From Glaciecola sp964446865 (GTDB lineage Bacteria > Pseudomonadota > Gammaproteobacteria > Enterobacterales > Alteromonadaceae): a stretch of 64,000 bases of DNA. This document shows positions 17,668 through 26,765 of this stretch, piece by piece. The stretch lies in the NCBI GenBank assembly GCA_964446865.1, contig CAYURD010000001.1, positions 1-64,000 of the forward strand, read 5' to 3'. The notes beneath the pieces are model-generated. The model worked only from the letters and a program-made list of their open reading frames with translations. It searched no databases and was not told the DNA's origin. Positions within the stretch are counted from its first letter, which is position 1. Every line of letters begins with the position of its first letter. A program made the position numbers and the translations under genes.

Positions 17668-19245
17668 TTATTCCCACTCAATAGTCGCAGGAGGCTTACC
17701 CGAAATATCATAAACAACACGAGATATGCCATCGACTTCATTAATAATGCGGTTTGATACCTTGCCTAAAAACTCATAAGGTAGGTGAGCCCAACGTGCT
17801 GTCATAAAATCGATAGTCTCGACCGCTCTTAAAGACACTACCCAATCATATTTACGCATATCGCCCATTACGCCTACCGAGCGTACAGGCAAAAATACGG
17901 TAAAGGCTTGGCTAACGGTGTGGTAAAGCTCGTGATTGTGCAACTCATCAATAAATATCGCATCCGCTTTACGCAATAAATCGCAGTATTCTTTTTTGAT
18001 TTCACCTAGCACTCTTACGCCAAGACCTGGACCAGGGAATGGATGTCTATAGAGCATGTTGTAAGGTAAACCAAGCTCTAGGCCGATTTTACGTACTTCG
18101 TCTTTAAATAACTCTCGAAGCGGCTCAACCAAGCCCATATTCATATCTTCTGGCAAACCGCCCACATTATGATGAGATTTGATCACATGCGCCTTGCCGG
18201 TTTTTGAGCCTGCTGATTCAATCACATCAGGATAAATAGTGCCTTGAGCTAACCATTTTGCATTAACAAGTTTGTTAGACTCTTCATCAAACACATAGAC
18301 AAATTGGTTGCCAATGATTTTACGCTTTTTCTCTGGATCTTGTTCGCCCTTGAGCGCCTCTAAAAAGCGCGCTTCAGCATTCACTTTGATGATATTAAGT
18401 CCAAAATGGTCGCCAAACATATCCATAACTTGTTCGCCTTCATTTAAGCGAAGTAAGCCGTTATCAACAAAGACACAGGTTAATTTGTCACCAATCGCCT
18501 GGTGAAGCAACATCGCCGTTACCGAGGAATCAACGCCTCCCGACAGGCCTAACACCACTTCATCACTGCCTACCTGCTCTTTTATTCTTTCAACCGCATC
18601 TTCAATAATAGAGGCTGGTGTCCATAGCGCCTCGCAGCCACAAATACTTTTGACAAAGTGTTCAAGAATACGTAAGCCTTGTTTAGTATGCGTGACTTCT
18701 GGGTGAAATTGTACGCCATAAAACTGTTTTTGATGATTTACCATGCCAGCATGTGGACAGTTTGATGTTTGGGCAATGGTTTCAAAGCCATCAGGAATAT
18801 TAATAACTTTATCACCGTGGCTCATCCACACATCTAACAGTGAATTACCGGCGGTATTGATTTCATCTTCAATTTTATCAAACAACTGAGTAGCTTTTAA
18901 AAGCTCAACCTGAGCATAGCCAAACTCGCGTAAATCTGAGCCCTGTACTTTTCCGCCTAACTGGTGAGCCATGGTTTGCATGCCATAACAAATGCCCAAT
19001 ACTGGCACCCCAGCATTAAAAACATACTGCGGGGCACGAGGCGAGTTTGCTTCGGTTACTGATTCAGGGCCACCCGACAAAATAATCCCATCTGGGGCAA
19101 ACTCTCTAATTTGTTGTTCGTTAACATCCCAGGCCCACAACTCACAATATACGCCTATTTCACGTACGCGGCGCGCAATAAGCTGTGTGTATTGAGAACC
19201 AAAATCAAGAATAAGAATTTTTTGACTGTGAATATTGAGCGACAT
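17668..19245 (-). CDS. guaA: GMP synthase (glutamine-hydrolysing)
   Basis: GuaA converts XMP to GMP using glutamine and ATP. The 525-residue protein has the class I amidotransferase domain with nucleophile Cys86 in GICYGMQ and the His/Glu pair in VQFHPEV, the ATP pyrophosphatase P-loop GLSGGVDSSVT near residue 232, and the C-terminal dimerisation domain ending ISGKPPATIEWE. AGGA precedes the ATG. It lies 131 bases downstream of guaB on the same strand, the usual guaBA order, and is followed closely by a GNAT gene. Confidence 0.98.
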   Translation of the reverse strand: MSLNIHSQKILILDFGSQYTQLIARRVREIGVYCELWAWDVNEQQIREFAPDGIILSGGPESVTEANSPRAPQYVFNAGVPVLGICYGMQTMAHQLGGKVQGSDLREFGYAQVELLKATQLFDKIEDEINTAGNSLLDVWMSHGDKVINIPDGFETIAQTSNCPHAGMVNHQKQFYGVQFHPEVTHTKQGLRILEHFVKSICGCEALWTPASIIEDAVERIKEQVGSDEVVLGLSGGVDSSVTAMLLHQAIGDKLTCVFVDNGLLRLNEGEQVMDMFGDHFGLNIIKVNAEARFLEALKGEQDPEKKRKIIGNQFVYVFDEESNKLVNAKWLAQGTIYPDVIESAGSKTGKAHVIKSHHNVGGLPEDMNMGLVEPLRELFKDEVRKIGLELGLPYNMLYRHPFPGPGLGVRVLGEIKKEYCDLLRKADAIFIDELHNHELYHTVSQAFTVFLPVRSVGVMGDMRKYDWVVSLRAVETIDFMTARWAHLPYEFLGKVSNRIINEVDGISRVVYDISGKPPATIEWE

Positions 19246-19376
19246 TGGGTGTCCTAAAAAGATATTTCTAAACGTTTAACTAAAAAAGCTTGAGTCGACG
19301 GTATCAATCTATATTAATCGTGAGCACCGTCACTCAAGCTGCTTATATTCTATAGTAATGCGACAAACAAGACTCG

Positions 19377-20846
19377 CTAACCGAGCCTGTAATTTGGCGC
19401 CTCTTTCGTAATGCTCACATCATGCACATGCGACTCGCCCATACCTGCAGACGTTACTTTGACAAACTTAGGCTTGGTGCGAAGCTCGTCTATAGTGGCG
19501 CAGCCTGTTAGGCCCATCGCAGAACGTAAGCCGCCTAATTGTTGGTGGATAATCGTCGAAATGGGGCCTTTGTATGCAACGCGGCCTTCAATGCCTTCCG
19601 GTACCAATTTCTCAGCATTGCTGCTGGTTTGGAAGTAACGGTCTGACGAACCATGGCTTTGATTCATTGCGCCTAACGAGCCCATACCGCGATAAGACTT
19701 ATAATATCGTCCTTGGTACAGCTCAACTTCACCTGGCGCTTCTTCTGTTCCCGCTAACATGCTGCCTACCATCACCGAGCTTGCGCCGGCGGCTAGTGCT
19801 TTGGCGATATCTCCTGAAAACCGTATACCGCCATCAGCAATCACCGGTATGCCCATTTTGTCGATAGCCGCTACTGCATCGCCAATGGCGGTTATTTGCG
19901 GAACACCGCAACCCGTGACAATACGCGTAGTACAAATAGAACCAGGACCAATTCCCACTTTAACCGCGTCAACGCCCGCTTCTGCAAGTGCTAAAGCGCC
20001 TTCGCCGGTTGCTACGTTGCCAGCAATAATTTGTAAATTCGGATATTGCTTTCTGACTTGTTTTACACGTTCAATGACGCCTTGAGAGTGACCATGAGAA
20101 GTATCAATTAACAACACATCTACGCCAGCATCAACTAATAATTCGATACGTTGTTCGGTACCTGGTCCGACACTTACCGCAGCGCCAACGCGCAATCGCC
20201 CTTGTTCATCTTTACAAGCGTTGGGCTTACTTTTAGCTTTTTGAAAATCTTTAACAGTGATCAAGCCTCTTAACTTAAATGCGTCATCAACCACTAATAT
20301 TTTTTCGATGCGATGTTCGTGCATCAGTTCCATGACCTTGTCAGGGCTTGCATCAGCAGTCACGGTGACTAACTTTTCTTTTGGTGTCATGACTTTATTG
20401 ACTTCGTCTTCAAAACGCAGTTCAAAGCGCAAATCACGACTGGTCACAATACCAATAAGATTATTACTGTCATCTACCACCGGAAAACCGGAATAGCCTA
20501 ATTTTTTGGCCAAGGCAACGGTAGCACCGATGGTATCAGTTGCGCTTACTGTGACGGGATCTAACACTACGCCACTTTCATATTTTTTGACTCTAAGTAC
20601 ATGTTCAGCCTGTTCTTCAGGCGTCATGTTTTTATGAACAAAACCAATACCGCCTTCTTGGGCTAATGCAATAGCAAGCGGTGCTTCAGTGACGGTGTCC
20701 ATAGCAGCTGACATCAGCGGCATATTAAGGGTGATTTCGCGCGTAAGGCGAGTTTGGAGATTTGCCATATGTGGCAGAACTTGGGAATGACCCGGTACTA
20801 AAAGTACGTCGTCATAGGTAAGCGCTTCTTTTTCAATGCGTAACAT
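19377..20846 (-). CDS. guaB: Inosine-5'-monophosphate dehydrogenase
   Basis: GuaB oxidises IMP to XMP with NAD+, the committed step to GMP. The 489-residue enzyme has the TIM barrel interrupted by two CBS domains (about residues 95-205), the catalytic Cys loop GPGSICTTRIVTGCG, the flap region GSLGAMNQSHGSSDRYFQ and the C-terminal EGRVAYKGP. Length and motifs are typical. It leads the guaBA pair and diverges from xseA; an inverted repeat lies upstream of its start. Confidence 0.98.
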   Translation of the reverse strand: MLRIEKEALTYDDVLLVPGHSQVLPHMANLQTRLTREITLNMPLMSAAMDTVTEAPLAIALAQEGGIGFVHKNMTPEEQAEHVLRVKKYESGVVLDPVTVSATDTIGATVALAKKLGYSGFPVVDDSNNLIGIVTSRDLRFELRFEDEVNKVMTPKEKLVTVTADASPDKVMELMHEHRIEKILVVDDAFKLRGLITVKDFQKAKSKPNACKDEQGRLRVGAAVSVGPGTEQRIELLVDAGVDVLLIDTSHGHSQGVIERVKQVRKQYPNLQIIAGNVATGEGALALAEAGVDAVKVGIGPGSICTTRIVTGCGVPQITAIGDAVAAIDKMGIPVIADGGIRFSGDIAKALAAGASSVMVGSMLAGTEEAPGEVELYQGRYYKSYRGMGSLGAMNQSHGSSDRYFQTSSNAEKLVPEGIEGRVAYKGPISTIIHQQLGGLRSAMGLTGCATIDELRTKPKFVKVTSAGMGESHVHDVSITKEAPNYRLG

Positions 20847-20884
20847 GCAATTTTACCTGTATACTAGTGGCCTAATTGCGGTGC

Positions 20885-20922
20885 AATTGTAGTGTTTTTT
20901 CATATCTAGGTAAACTACAATT
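20885..20922. promoter_or_regulatory. Inverted repeat upstream of guaB
   Basis: AATTGTAGT (20885-20893) and ACTACAATT (20914-20922) are exact inverse complements separated by 20 bases, about 40-75 bases upstream of the guaB start and in the guaB-xseA divergent region. It could be a pair of operator half-sites or a leader hairpin. No matching regulator is recognised. Confidence 0.45.
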
Positions 20923-21036
20923 ATGCTGTGATGCAAAAAAACTTTTTTCATCGCGAGTTGCATCAATTTTTATGGGTAAATTTACGTATAAAATAGCGTA
21001 CAAATCATTCACCTAATACAAGGCCAAAACCTAACT

Positions 21037-22521
21037 ATGTTTGCTGTTCCTCAAGAAATGAAAATTATCACCGTCACCAAGCTAAACCGCTTTGCAAAGC
21101 AAGTCTTAGAGAGCGAGATTGGGCAAGTATGGGTGAGCGGCGAGATTTCAAATTTTACGCGAGCGGCATCAGGCCATTGGTATTTCACCCTAAAAGACAA
21201 TAACGCCCAAGTGCGCACGGCTATGTTTAAAGGTGCCAACCAAAAGCTTAGCTTTACACCCAAACATGGTGACAAGGTTATTGTTAGGGCGAATATTAGT
21301 CTATATGAAGCCCGCGGTGATTATCAGCTAATTGCGATGTCGATGGAGCCAGAAGGGCTAGGTAAACTTAAACAAGCATTTGAGGCATTAAAAGCGCAAC
21401 TTAACGAAGAAGGTTTGTTTGCACAAGAGACCAAACAAAGCTTACCAACAAATATTGCTAAAATAGGCGTGGTCACCTCACCCACTGGTGCAGCGGTGCA
21501 TGACATTTTGCATGTGCTACAACGACGCAATCCAGCAATAGAAGTCATAATTTACCCAAGTATGGTGCAAGGTGATGGCGCAGCCAATACTGTCGCAGAA
21601 CAAATAGTGAAAGCTAATGAGCGAAATGAAGTCGATGTGTTAGTCGTTGGGCGCGGCGGGGGTTCTTTAGAAGATTTGTTCGCATTTAATGAAGAAATAG
21701 TCGCTCGTGCAATATTTGCATCTTCATTGCCAATCGTATCGGCTGTGGGACATGAAGTCGATGTAACGATTGCTGATTTTGTGGCAGATGTTAGAGCAGC
21801 TACCCCTTCTGCCGCCGCCGAGCTATTAAGTACAGACAGGCTTGAGCTAACAAAACACTTAAATACGCGTAAACAAATGTTAATGCGCGCCATGCTTGAT
21901 ACGCAATCACGCAGTAAAGAAAAAGCAGGCGGATTATATTCTCGTTTACTCACCCAACATCCAGCTAAAAAACTAGAACAAAATAATCAAGCTTTTGATT
22001 ATTTGTATGCAAGACTTCAACAGCAGCATCCAAGCAAACAGATTAATGCGCAAAAGCAAGCTCTAGCTTATCTTGAGAAACGCCTAAATGCTCAACAACC
22101 AAGTATTCTATTAGCGCAGCACCAACAAAGTCTTGCTTCAACACATCAGCGTTTACAACAAGCCATCACACAAAAAATCAATAAAGCCAAACAAATACAG
22201 GCCACTCAAGCAAAAGCAATTTTGTATTTGTCGCCTGACAAAAAGATTAAAGACGAACAGCGCAAGTGCAATGAGCTGTATAGCGATTTACTTAATGCTA
22301 TTAAAGCGAATGTAGATAATAGCCAACGTCGCCTAGCCAGCGTAAGCGCAGTACTAAATACAGTTAGCCCGCTCGCGACTTTGTCACGAGGTTATAGCAT
22401 CACTATGCAAAACGATTTACTTCTGAAAAGCGTGGATAAGGTAAAAATAGATCAAGAAGTGACGAGCAAACTTAAAGATGGCGAAATCGTCTCAAAAGTG
22501 ACGAAAGTGCTTCGTAATTAA
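21037..22521 (+). CDS. xseA: Exodeoxyribonuclease VII large subunit
   Basis: XseA is the catalytic subunit of exonuclease VII, which degrades single-stranded DNA from both ends. The 494-residue protein has the N-terminal OB domain (VTKLNRFAKQVLE, GQVWVSGEISNFTRAASGHW), the catalytic core with GVVTSPTGAAVHDIL, VGRGGGSLEDLFAFNEE and SAVGHEVDVTIADFVADVRA, and a long C-terminal region of repeated coiled-coil segments (about 265-430) where QHPAKKLEQ/QHPSKQINA-like units recur. Those repeats mediate small-subunit binding in known enzymes. The start matches the family N-terminus. It is divergent from guaB, and the usual genes for the small subunit are not here. Confidence 0.97.
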   Translation: MFAVPQEMKIITVTKLNRFAKQVLESEIGQVWVSGEISNFTRAASGHWYFTLKDNNAQVRTAMFKGANQKLSFTPKHGDKVIVRANISLYEARGDYQLIAMSMEPEGLGKLKQAFEALKAQLNEEGLFAQETKQSLPTNIAKIGVVTSPTGAAVHDILHVLQRRNPAIEVIIYPSMVQGDGAANTVAEQIVKANERNEVDVLVVGRGGGSLEDLFAFNEEIVARAIFASSLPIVSAVGHEVDVTIADFVADVRAATPSAAAELLSTDRLELTKHLNTRKQMLMRAMLDTQSRSKEKAGGLYSRLLTQHPAKKLEQNNQAFDYLYARLQQQHPSKQINAQKQALAYLEKRLNAQQPSILLAQHQQSLASTHQRLQQAITQKINKAKQIQATQAKAILYLSPDKKIKDEQRKCNELYSDLLNAIKANVDNSQRRLASVSAVLNTVSPLATLSRGYSITMQNDLLLKSVDKVKIDQEVTSKLKDGEIVSKVTKVLRN

Positions 22522-22634
22522 TAGTTGTTTATTGCTGCAGGTTAACTTCAAGAGCTTGCAGCCTTCGCCTAAGATTTTTCGTTTAAGCAAAAACTCCGTC
22601 ATTCCTGGGATGGTGTAATACTGTTCGTTTAAGA

Positions 22635-22755
22635 CTTCCTCGTCATCCTCGCGAAGGCGGGCATCTGGTTGATGTTCATAAAAAACCATATAAAACATAT
22701 GCTTATCAAATATCGGTTGATTCCCAAAGAGGTTCCCGCCTTCGCGGGAATGACG
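22635..22755 (+). repeat. 121-bp REP/MITE-like palindromic element, copy A
   Basis: The terminal motif GTCATCCTCGCGAAGGCGGG near the left end is mirrored by CCCGCCTTCGCGGGAATGAC at the right end, with the internal box ATCTGGTTGATGTT next to the left end and GAGGTT next to the right. A second copy with the same layout and length, inverted, is at 46665-46784. A diverged extra half-site (CGTCATTCCTGGGATGG) lies at about 22597. It fills the 282-bp stretch between xseA and the next gene. Confidence 0.85.
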
Positions 22756-22914
22756 TAATTTATGCTTAAACAAACATTCACCAATGATTAATCATGAGCA
22801 TATGTGTGTTTCTTTAATCAAAAAATGAATATTTGCTTAAAAAATACTACTTTGGTACTATTTGAAAATTGCAGATGTCAAATTTTTGACACATTGCAAA
22901 ACATGACGCTAATA

Positions 22915-23991
22915 ATGATAAATACACTGGACGTAAATGCTGTGAATTTAATAAACCTGTATTATGAGCAATGCTCAATAGTTAACATTAAACGAGTTTG
23001 CAAACAACTTAGCTGTACTTTACTTGCAATAGCGGCGCTTAATGCAAACGCCGAACTTCCCATTTACGCAGCTTATGTCAGCGATACGCTCGAGCAAGAA
23101 TGCAAAATTTCAGACTGTGAGCTTAATGTGCTTAATGCTGAGTCCTTAAGTGAACTTGTGACAAAGCTAGACAACAGTGCCGACATCGCCGATTCTTTGG
23201 CGCTATCAGATTATGAAGTACTTATTGGCAACGCATTATTAACAAAGCTTGATGAAAATAAATCTGAGCTAGTACTAGAAATCACAACAAGTTGGCGTGA
23301 AGTGCCAATCGATGATTTTGTATTGCGTTTGACTCATTCAAACGACAAACTCAATCAGACAGCCTTAGAAATGATCAAAACATGGGCAAGCCATTTAGAA
23401 TCACAAGGCGTATTATCAGCCAATCGAATATACCAAGTGCTAGGAGCGAGCGACTACAACACAGAACTTAAAGTACCTAGTGCCATTGGTGAGTTTATGC
23501 TTGTCGAATCTGCCATCTACCGCGACCCGCTATTAGGTAGTATCACTCGCTATACTCACCCACAGTATAATGACGCAGTGGTTGATATTTCAGTATATCC
23601 ACTCTCTCCTTTTGCTCATAGAGATTTTCAGAAACAACGTGAAATGCCCAACAGAAGCGATTATCTGCGTGCTGAGATGCAAAGCGAAGTTGACCAAATA
23701 AGCGAGTTGATTGCTCACGCTAAGATTGAAGACTACAAAATTTCAAACATAGAAACGGCTAATATAGAGCTTGATGGTCAAATGGTAGAGGGCGTGCGTT
23801 TAGAGGTTTTACTCAATACAGCGAGTGATCCAATTTACAATACGCAATATTTGTTTCAGCAAAACGATAAGCTGATTAAACTAACAGGGAATTTACCTGG
23901 CTTTATGATGACCAAACTCGTAAGCGAATCGTTAGGACAAATTGAGGTACCGTCTGAATCTGCTTTTATGCGCGACTTAAGACAGGGTTAG
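22915..23991 (+). CDS. Unrecognised exported protein, start uncertain
   Basis: I do not recognise this protein. The frame is open from 22804, but the likely signal peptide, NIKRVCKQLS then CTLLAIAALNANA, begins near base 22981 and no good start codon sits directly before it. Candidates are ATG 22903, ATG 22915 and GTG 22942, the last with GGA about 10 bases upstream. From the ATG at 22915 the product is 358 residues with a signal sequence ending about ANA/ELPIYA. The mature part is about 315 residues, acidic, without membrane segments, with Cys-x5-Cys (ECKISDCEL) close to its start. Its second half (GEFMLVESAIYRDPLLGSIT, VVDISVYPL, LRLEVLLNTA-like) looks like a beta-rich domain. It is probably periplasmic. 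Confidence 0.6.
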   Translation: MINTLDVNAVNLINLYYEQCSIVNIKRVCKQLSCTLLAIAALNANAELPIYAAYVSDTLEQECKISDCELNVLNAESLSELVTKLDNSADIADSLALSDYEVLIGNALLTKLDENKSELVLEITTSWREVPIDDFVLRLTHSNDKLNQTALEMIKTWASHLESQGVLSANRIYQVLGASDYNTELKVPSAIGEFMLVESAIYRDPLLGSITRYTHPQYNDAVVDISVYPLSPFAHRDFQKQREMPNRSDYLRAEMQSEVDQISELIAHAKIEDYKISNIETANIELDGQMVEGVRLEVLLNTASDPIYNTQYLFQQNDKLIKLTGNLPGFMMTKLVSESLGQIEVPSESAFMRDLRQG

Positions 23992-24018
23992 TGCAAGCAT
24001 TAATGGCGACGTTCAGCC

Positions 24019-25119
24019 TTATTCATCTACTGAGTTATTTGTATTGAGAAGCAATAGCTTGTTTTCAAGCGTTTTTATTTGAGCCTGAACGTCTTCTTCG
24101 TTTTGAATGCTTGGTGAGCCTTGTGAACTCAGCTTAACTGACTTTTCAAGATTTTCTGGCTCATCAGACTTATCCTTTGATTTAAGTGATGCTTTTAGCT
24201 CTGCTATTTCTTGTAAGACACTCTCTTTTTGTTGCTCAAGTTGTTCGGCTTCTTCTGCTTTATCAAACGCAATATCTTCTTGATTAAGAGTTTCTTTCAC
24301 TTTTGTCTTTCTGGCTTTAGCAATAAAGCTATAGGCTGGGTCAACTTGACGCGGCGCCATGATATTTGGCGACATTATCTCAATATCATTGTTGTGTAAT
24401 TCATCTAAAATTGCGCCATGCAGTTTAGATTTTGTCGTTAACATGCTTTTTGTATCGAGCAACAAACCCGACACCTTATAGTTGACTGAAAAGTCACCCA
24501 ATTCAGTGATGTGAACAAACGAATCACTTAAACCAGCGCTAGCAGCTGCCGCCTGCAGATGCTTTTCTATAATACTATGATGTACATCATAACCAATGGA
24601 AGTTTGCGCACTAATAAGCGTACCTGAGCTACGGATAACTTCTACAGGGTTATTGATGAGAAAGCTATTGGCAACATGTATCAATGCACGTTGTTCGGTT
24701 TGAATTTCGGTATCAAGGATCCCTTTTTCAGTTACGCGCCCTGCAAATGTGCTACAGCGAATAAAGTCACCCGTTCTAAACGGACGATTGACGCGAAGCA
24801 CTAATCCAGCCATTAAATTAGACACGATTGTCGTTGACGAAAAGGCAATGACACCCGACAGCAACACACCTAGTAATGCGAGTAACTGATTTCTTGAGCT
24901 TTCTGAGACGGGTAATGACAACACCACTATCGCCACGGCAATAATGGTGACCACTAACATAATGATTTGACGAGGCAGACGCTGGTCGGTACTTAGCTCT
25001 TTTTGTCTCACCAGCAGCAGCCATCGCAGTGATAACACAACAATCAGTACCGACACGAGTGTTACTAATAATACAATCCAATCTTGCAGCACAAAGCTAT
25101 TAAGTGAAAAGCTATCCAT
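24019..25119 (-). CDS. MscS-family mechanosensitive channel with extended coiled-coil tail
   Basis: The 366-residue protein has the small-conductance channel layout: three membrane helices (about residues 12-35, 49-68 and 77-108), the third continuing into the pore-lining LLGVLLSGVIAFSSTTIVSN and the beta domain FRTGDFIRCSTFAGRVTEKG. The C-terminal third is unusual: after the vestibule domain, about 90 residues of Glu/Lys/Gln-rich predicted coiled coil (KAEEAEQLEQQKESVLQEIA) extend the cytoplasmic end. It would open under membrane tension during osmotic downshock. It is convergent with the exported protein gene, on the same strand as der. Confidence 0.85.
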   Translation of the reverse strand: MDSFSLNSFVLQDWIVLLVTLVSVLIVVLSLRWLLLVRQKELSTDQRLPRQIIMLVVTIIAVAIVVLSLPVSESSRNQLLALLGVLLSGVIAFSSTTIVSNLMAGLVLRVNRPFRTGDFIRCSTFAGRVTEKGILDTEIQTEQRALIHVANSFLINNPVEVIRSSGTLISAQTSIGYDVHHSIIEKHLQAAAASAGLSDSFVHITELGDFSVNYKVSGLLLDTKSMLTTKSKLHGAILDELHNNDIEIMSPNIMAPRQVDPAYSFIAKARKTKVKETLNQEDIAFDKAEEAEQLEQQKESVLQEIAELKASLKSKDKSDEPENLEKSVKLSSQGSPSIQNEEDVQAQIKTLENKLLLLNTNNSVDE

Positions 25120-25180
25120 TATTTACCCGTAAAATTTCCTGTAAGAATTTATTTATAAGAATATACCCATATGCGATTAA

Positions 25181-26626
25181 TTATTTCTTCTTTTGAAATG
25201 ACAACAAGCGCTTGCGTTTACGCTCTTGGGCAAGTGTTAATTTGGTCTTTTTACCTTCATAAGGGTTACTACCTTCCCTGAACTCTATTTTTATGGGCGT
25301 ACCCATGACTTTTAAGGCTTTGCGATAATAGTTCATTAAGTAACGTTTGTAGGCATCGGGCAAGTCATTTAATTGGTTACCGTGTATCACCACGACCGGT
25401 GGATTATAGCCACCAGCATGCGCATATTTCATTTTAACGCGTCTACCACGAACTAAAGGTGGCTGATGGTCGGTTTGCGCCATTTCCATAATTTCGGTCA
25501 GCATGGCCGTATTGATGCGAGTTGTAGCACTGTTATACGCTTCTTGCACCGATTCGAATAAATGCCCTACATTGGAGCCATGTAAGGCTGAAATGAAATG
25601 AATTCTAGCAAAATCAACAAAACCTAAGCGCCTGTCAAGTTCACGCTTTATCTCTTCTTTAACATCCTTTTCAAGTCCATCCCATTTATTTACGGCAATC
25701 ACTAATGAGCGACCCGCATTTAATATGAACCCTAATAATGACAAATCTTGATCGGCAATGCCTTCTCTAGCATCTACCACTAACAACACAACATTGGCTT
25801 CTTCGATAGCTTGTAAGGTTTTTACAATCGAAAATTTTTCAACAGCATCAGACACTTTTTTGCGCTTGCGCACACCTGCAGTGTCAATCAATACGTACTC
25901 TCGTTCATCGCGCTGCATCGGGATAAAAATGCTATCACGAGTGGTGCCGGGTAAATCATAAACAACAACACGTTCTTCGCCTAAAATCCGATTAGTTAGC
26001 GTCGACTTACCCACATTAGGTTTGCCGACAATCGCTAATTTAATAGCTTGGCCTTGCAATTGTTTTAATCGCTCTTGTGCATCAGCTTCTTCTTCAATTG
26101 CAGGTTCTGGCACAATATGCATATCGGGAAACTGTTCATCAAGCGGCATCAACACGTCTTGAATTAACTTTGACACGCCGCGCCCATGGGCTGCTGCAAT
26201 TTGAAACAGATTAGGCATACCTAGCTTGTAAAAATCAGCGCTTTCACTATCGCCATCAATCCCATCTACCTTATTAACCGCTATGTATACGGGTTTTTCT
26301 TGTCGGCGCAAATGATCTGCAATACCAATGTCAGGCGGTGTTAAACCATCCCTCGCGTCCACTAAAAATAATACGACGTCTGCTTCATCTATCGCCAATA
26401 ATGATTGCTGCGCCATTTCAGCATCAATACCTTCTTCATCACCGCTTATCCCGCCAGTGTCCACCACAATAAATTGCAGTTTTTCAAACTTAGCAGTGCC
26501 ATATTTGCGATCGCGGGTTAAGCCTGGAAAATCGGCAACAAGTGCATCACGGGTATTGGTTAGGCGATTAAATAAAGTAGATTTTCCGACATTGGGTCGG
26601 CCCACTAGGGCAATAACAGGTAACAT
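25181..26626 (-). CDS. der: Ribosome-associated GTPase Der (EngA)
   Basis: Der carries two tandem GTPase domains and acts in 50S ribosome assembly. The 481-residue protein has G1 motifs GRPNVGKST at about 8-16 and GKPNVGKST at about 206-214, G3 DTGG and DTAG, G4 NKVD and NKWD, and the C-terminal KH-like domain with RGRRVKMKYAHAGGYNPP. Length and layout are standard. It is last in a minus-strand series from ndk through bamB, but a strong hairpin precedes it, so it probably has its own promoter. Confidence 0.98.
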   Translation of the reverse strand: MLPVIALVGRPNVGKSTLFNRLTNTRDALVADFPGLTRDRKYGTAKFEKLQFIVVDTGGISGDEEGIDAEMAQQSLLAIDEADVVLFLVDARDGLTPPDIGIADHLRRQEKPVYIAVNKVDGIDGDSESADFYKLGMPNLFQIAAAHGRGVSKLIQDVLMPLDEQFPDMHIVPEPAIEEEADAQERLKQLQGQAIKLAIVGKPNVGKSTLTNRILGEERVVVYDLPGTTRDSIFIPMQRDEREYVLIDTAGVRKRKKVSDAVEKFSIVKTLQAIEEANVVLLVVDAREGIADQDLSLLGFILNAGRSLVIAVNKWDGLEKDVKEEIKRELDRRLGFVDFARIHFISALHGSNVGHLFESVQEAYNSATTRINTAMLTEIMEMAQTDHQPPLVRGRRVKMKYAHAGGYNPPVVVIHGNQLNDLPDAYKRYLMNYYRKALKVMGTPIKIEFREGSNPYEGKKTKLTLAQERKRKRLLSFQKKK

Positions 26627-26659
26627 TAATTTCTCAAATTGACTATAGAATAGAATACA

Positions 26660-26691
26660 AAAACGCCAATGATATAGGTCATTGGCGTTTT
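26660..26691 (-). terminator. Rho-independent terminator after bamB
   Basis: AAAACGCCAATGA (26660-26672) pairs perfectly with TCATTGGCGTTTT (26679-26691) around a 6-base loop, A-run and T-run flanking the stem on both sides. It lies downstream of bamB and upstream of der. Confidence 0.85.
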
Positions 26692-26765
26692 AAGTGTACG
26701 CATGCTGTGCTTGTTAAGCAAATAATGCGCACTGTTTACATTAAAAGAGATATGGGCACATGCCT

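Noticed and set aside
17660..17677. GTG start of the GNAT gene overlapping guaA
   Set aside because: The ATG 8 bases after the guaA stop begins directly with the conserved first strand; the GTG adds only residues that are the guaA end in another frame.
19269..19278. TAAACGTTTA upstream of guaA, resembling the core of a PurR box
   Set aside because: Only the central eight bases match; the outer positions of the PurR consensus do not.
22492..22773. Minus-strand ORF of 93 codons containing SREGGN and RLREDDEE
   Set aside because: These peptides are the typical translation of REP-type palindromes; the ORF covers the 121-bp repeat element and has no other coding sign.
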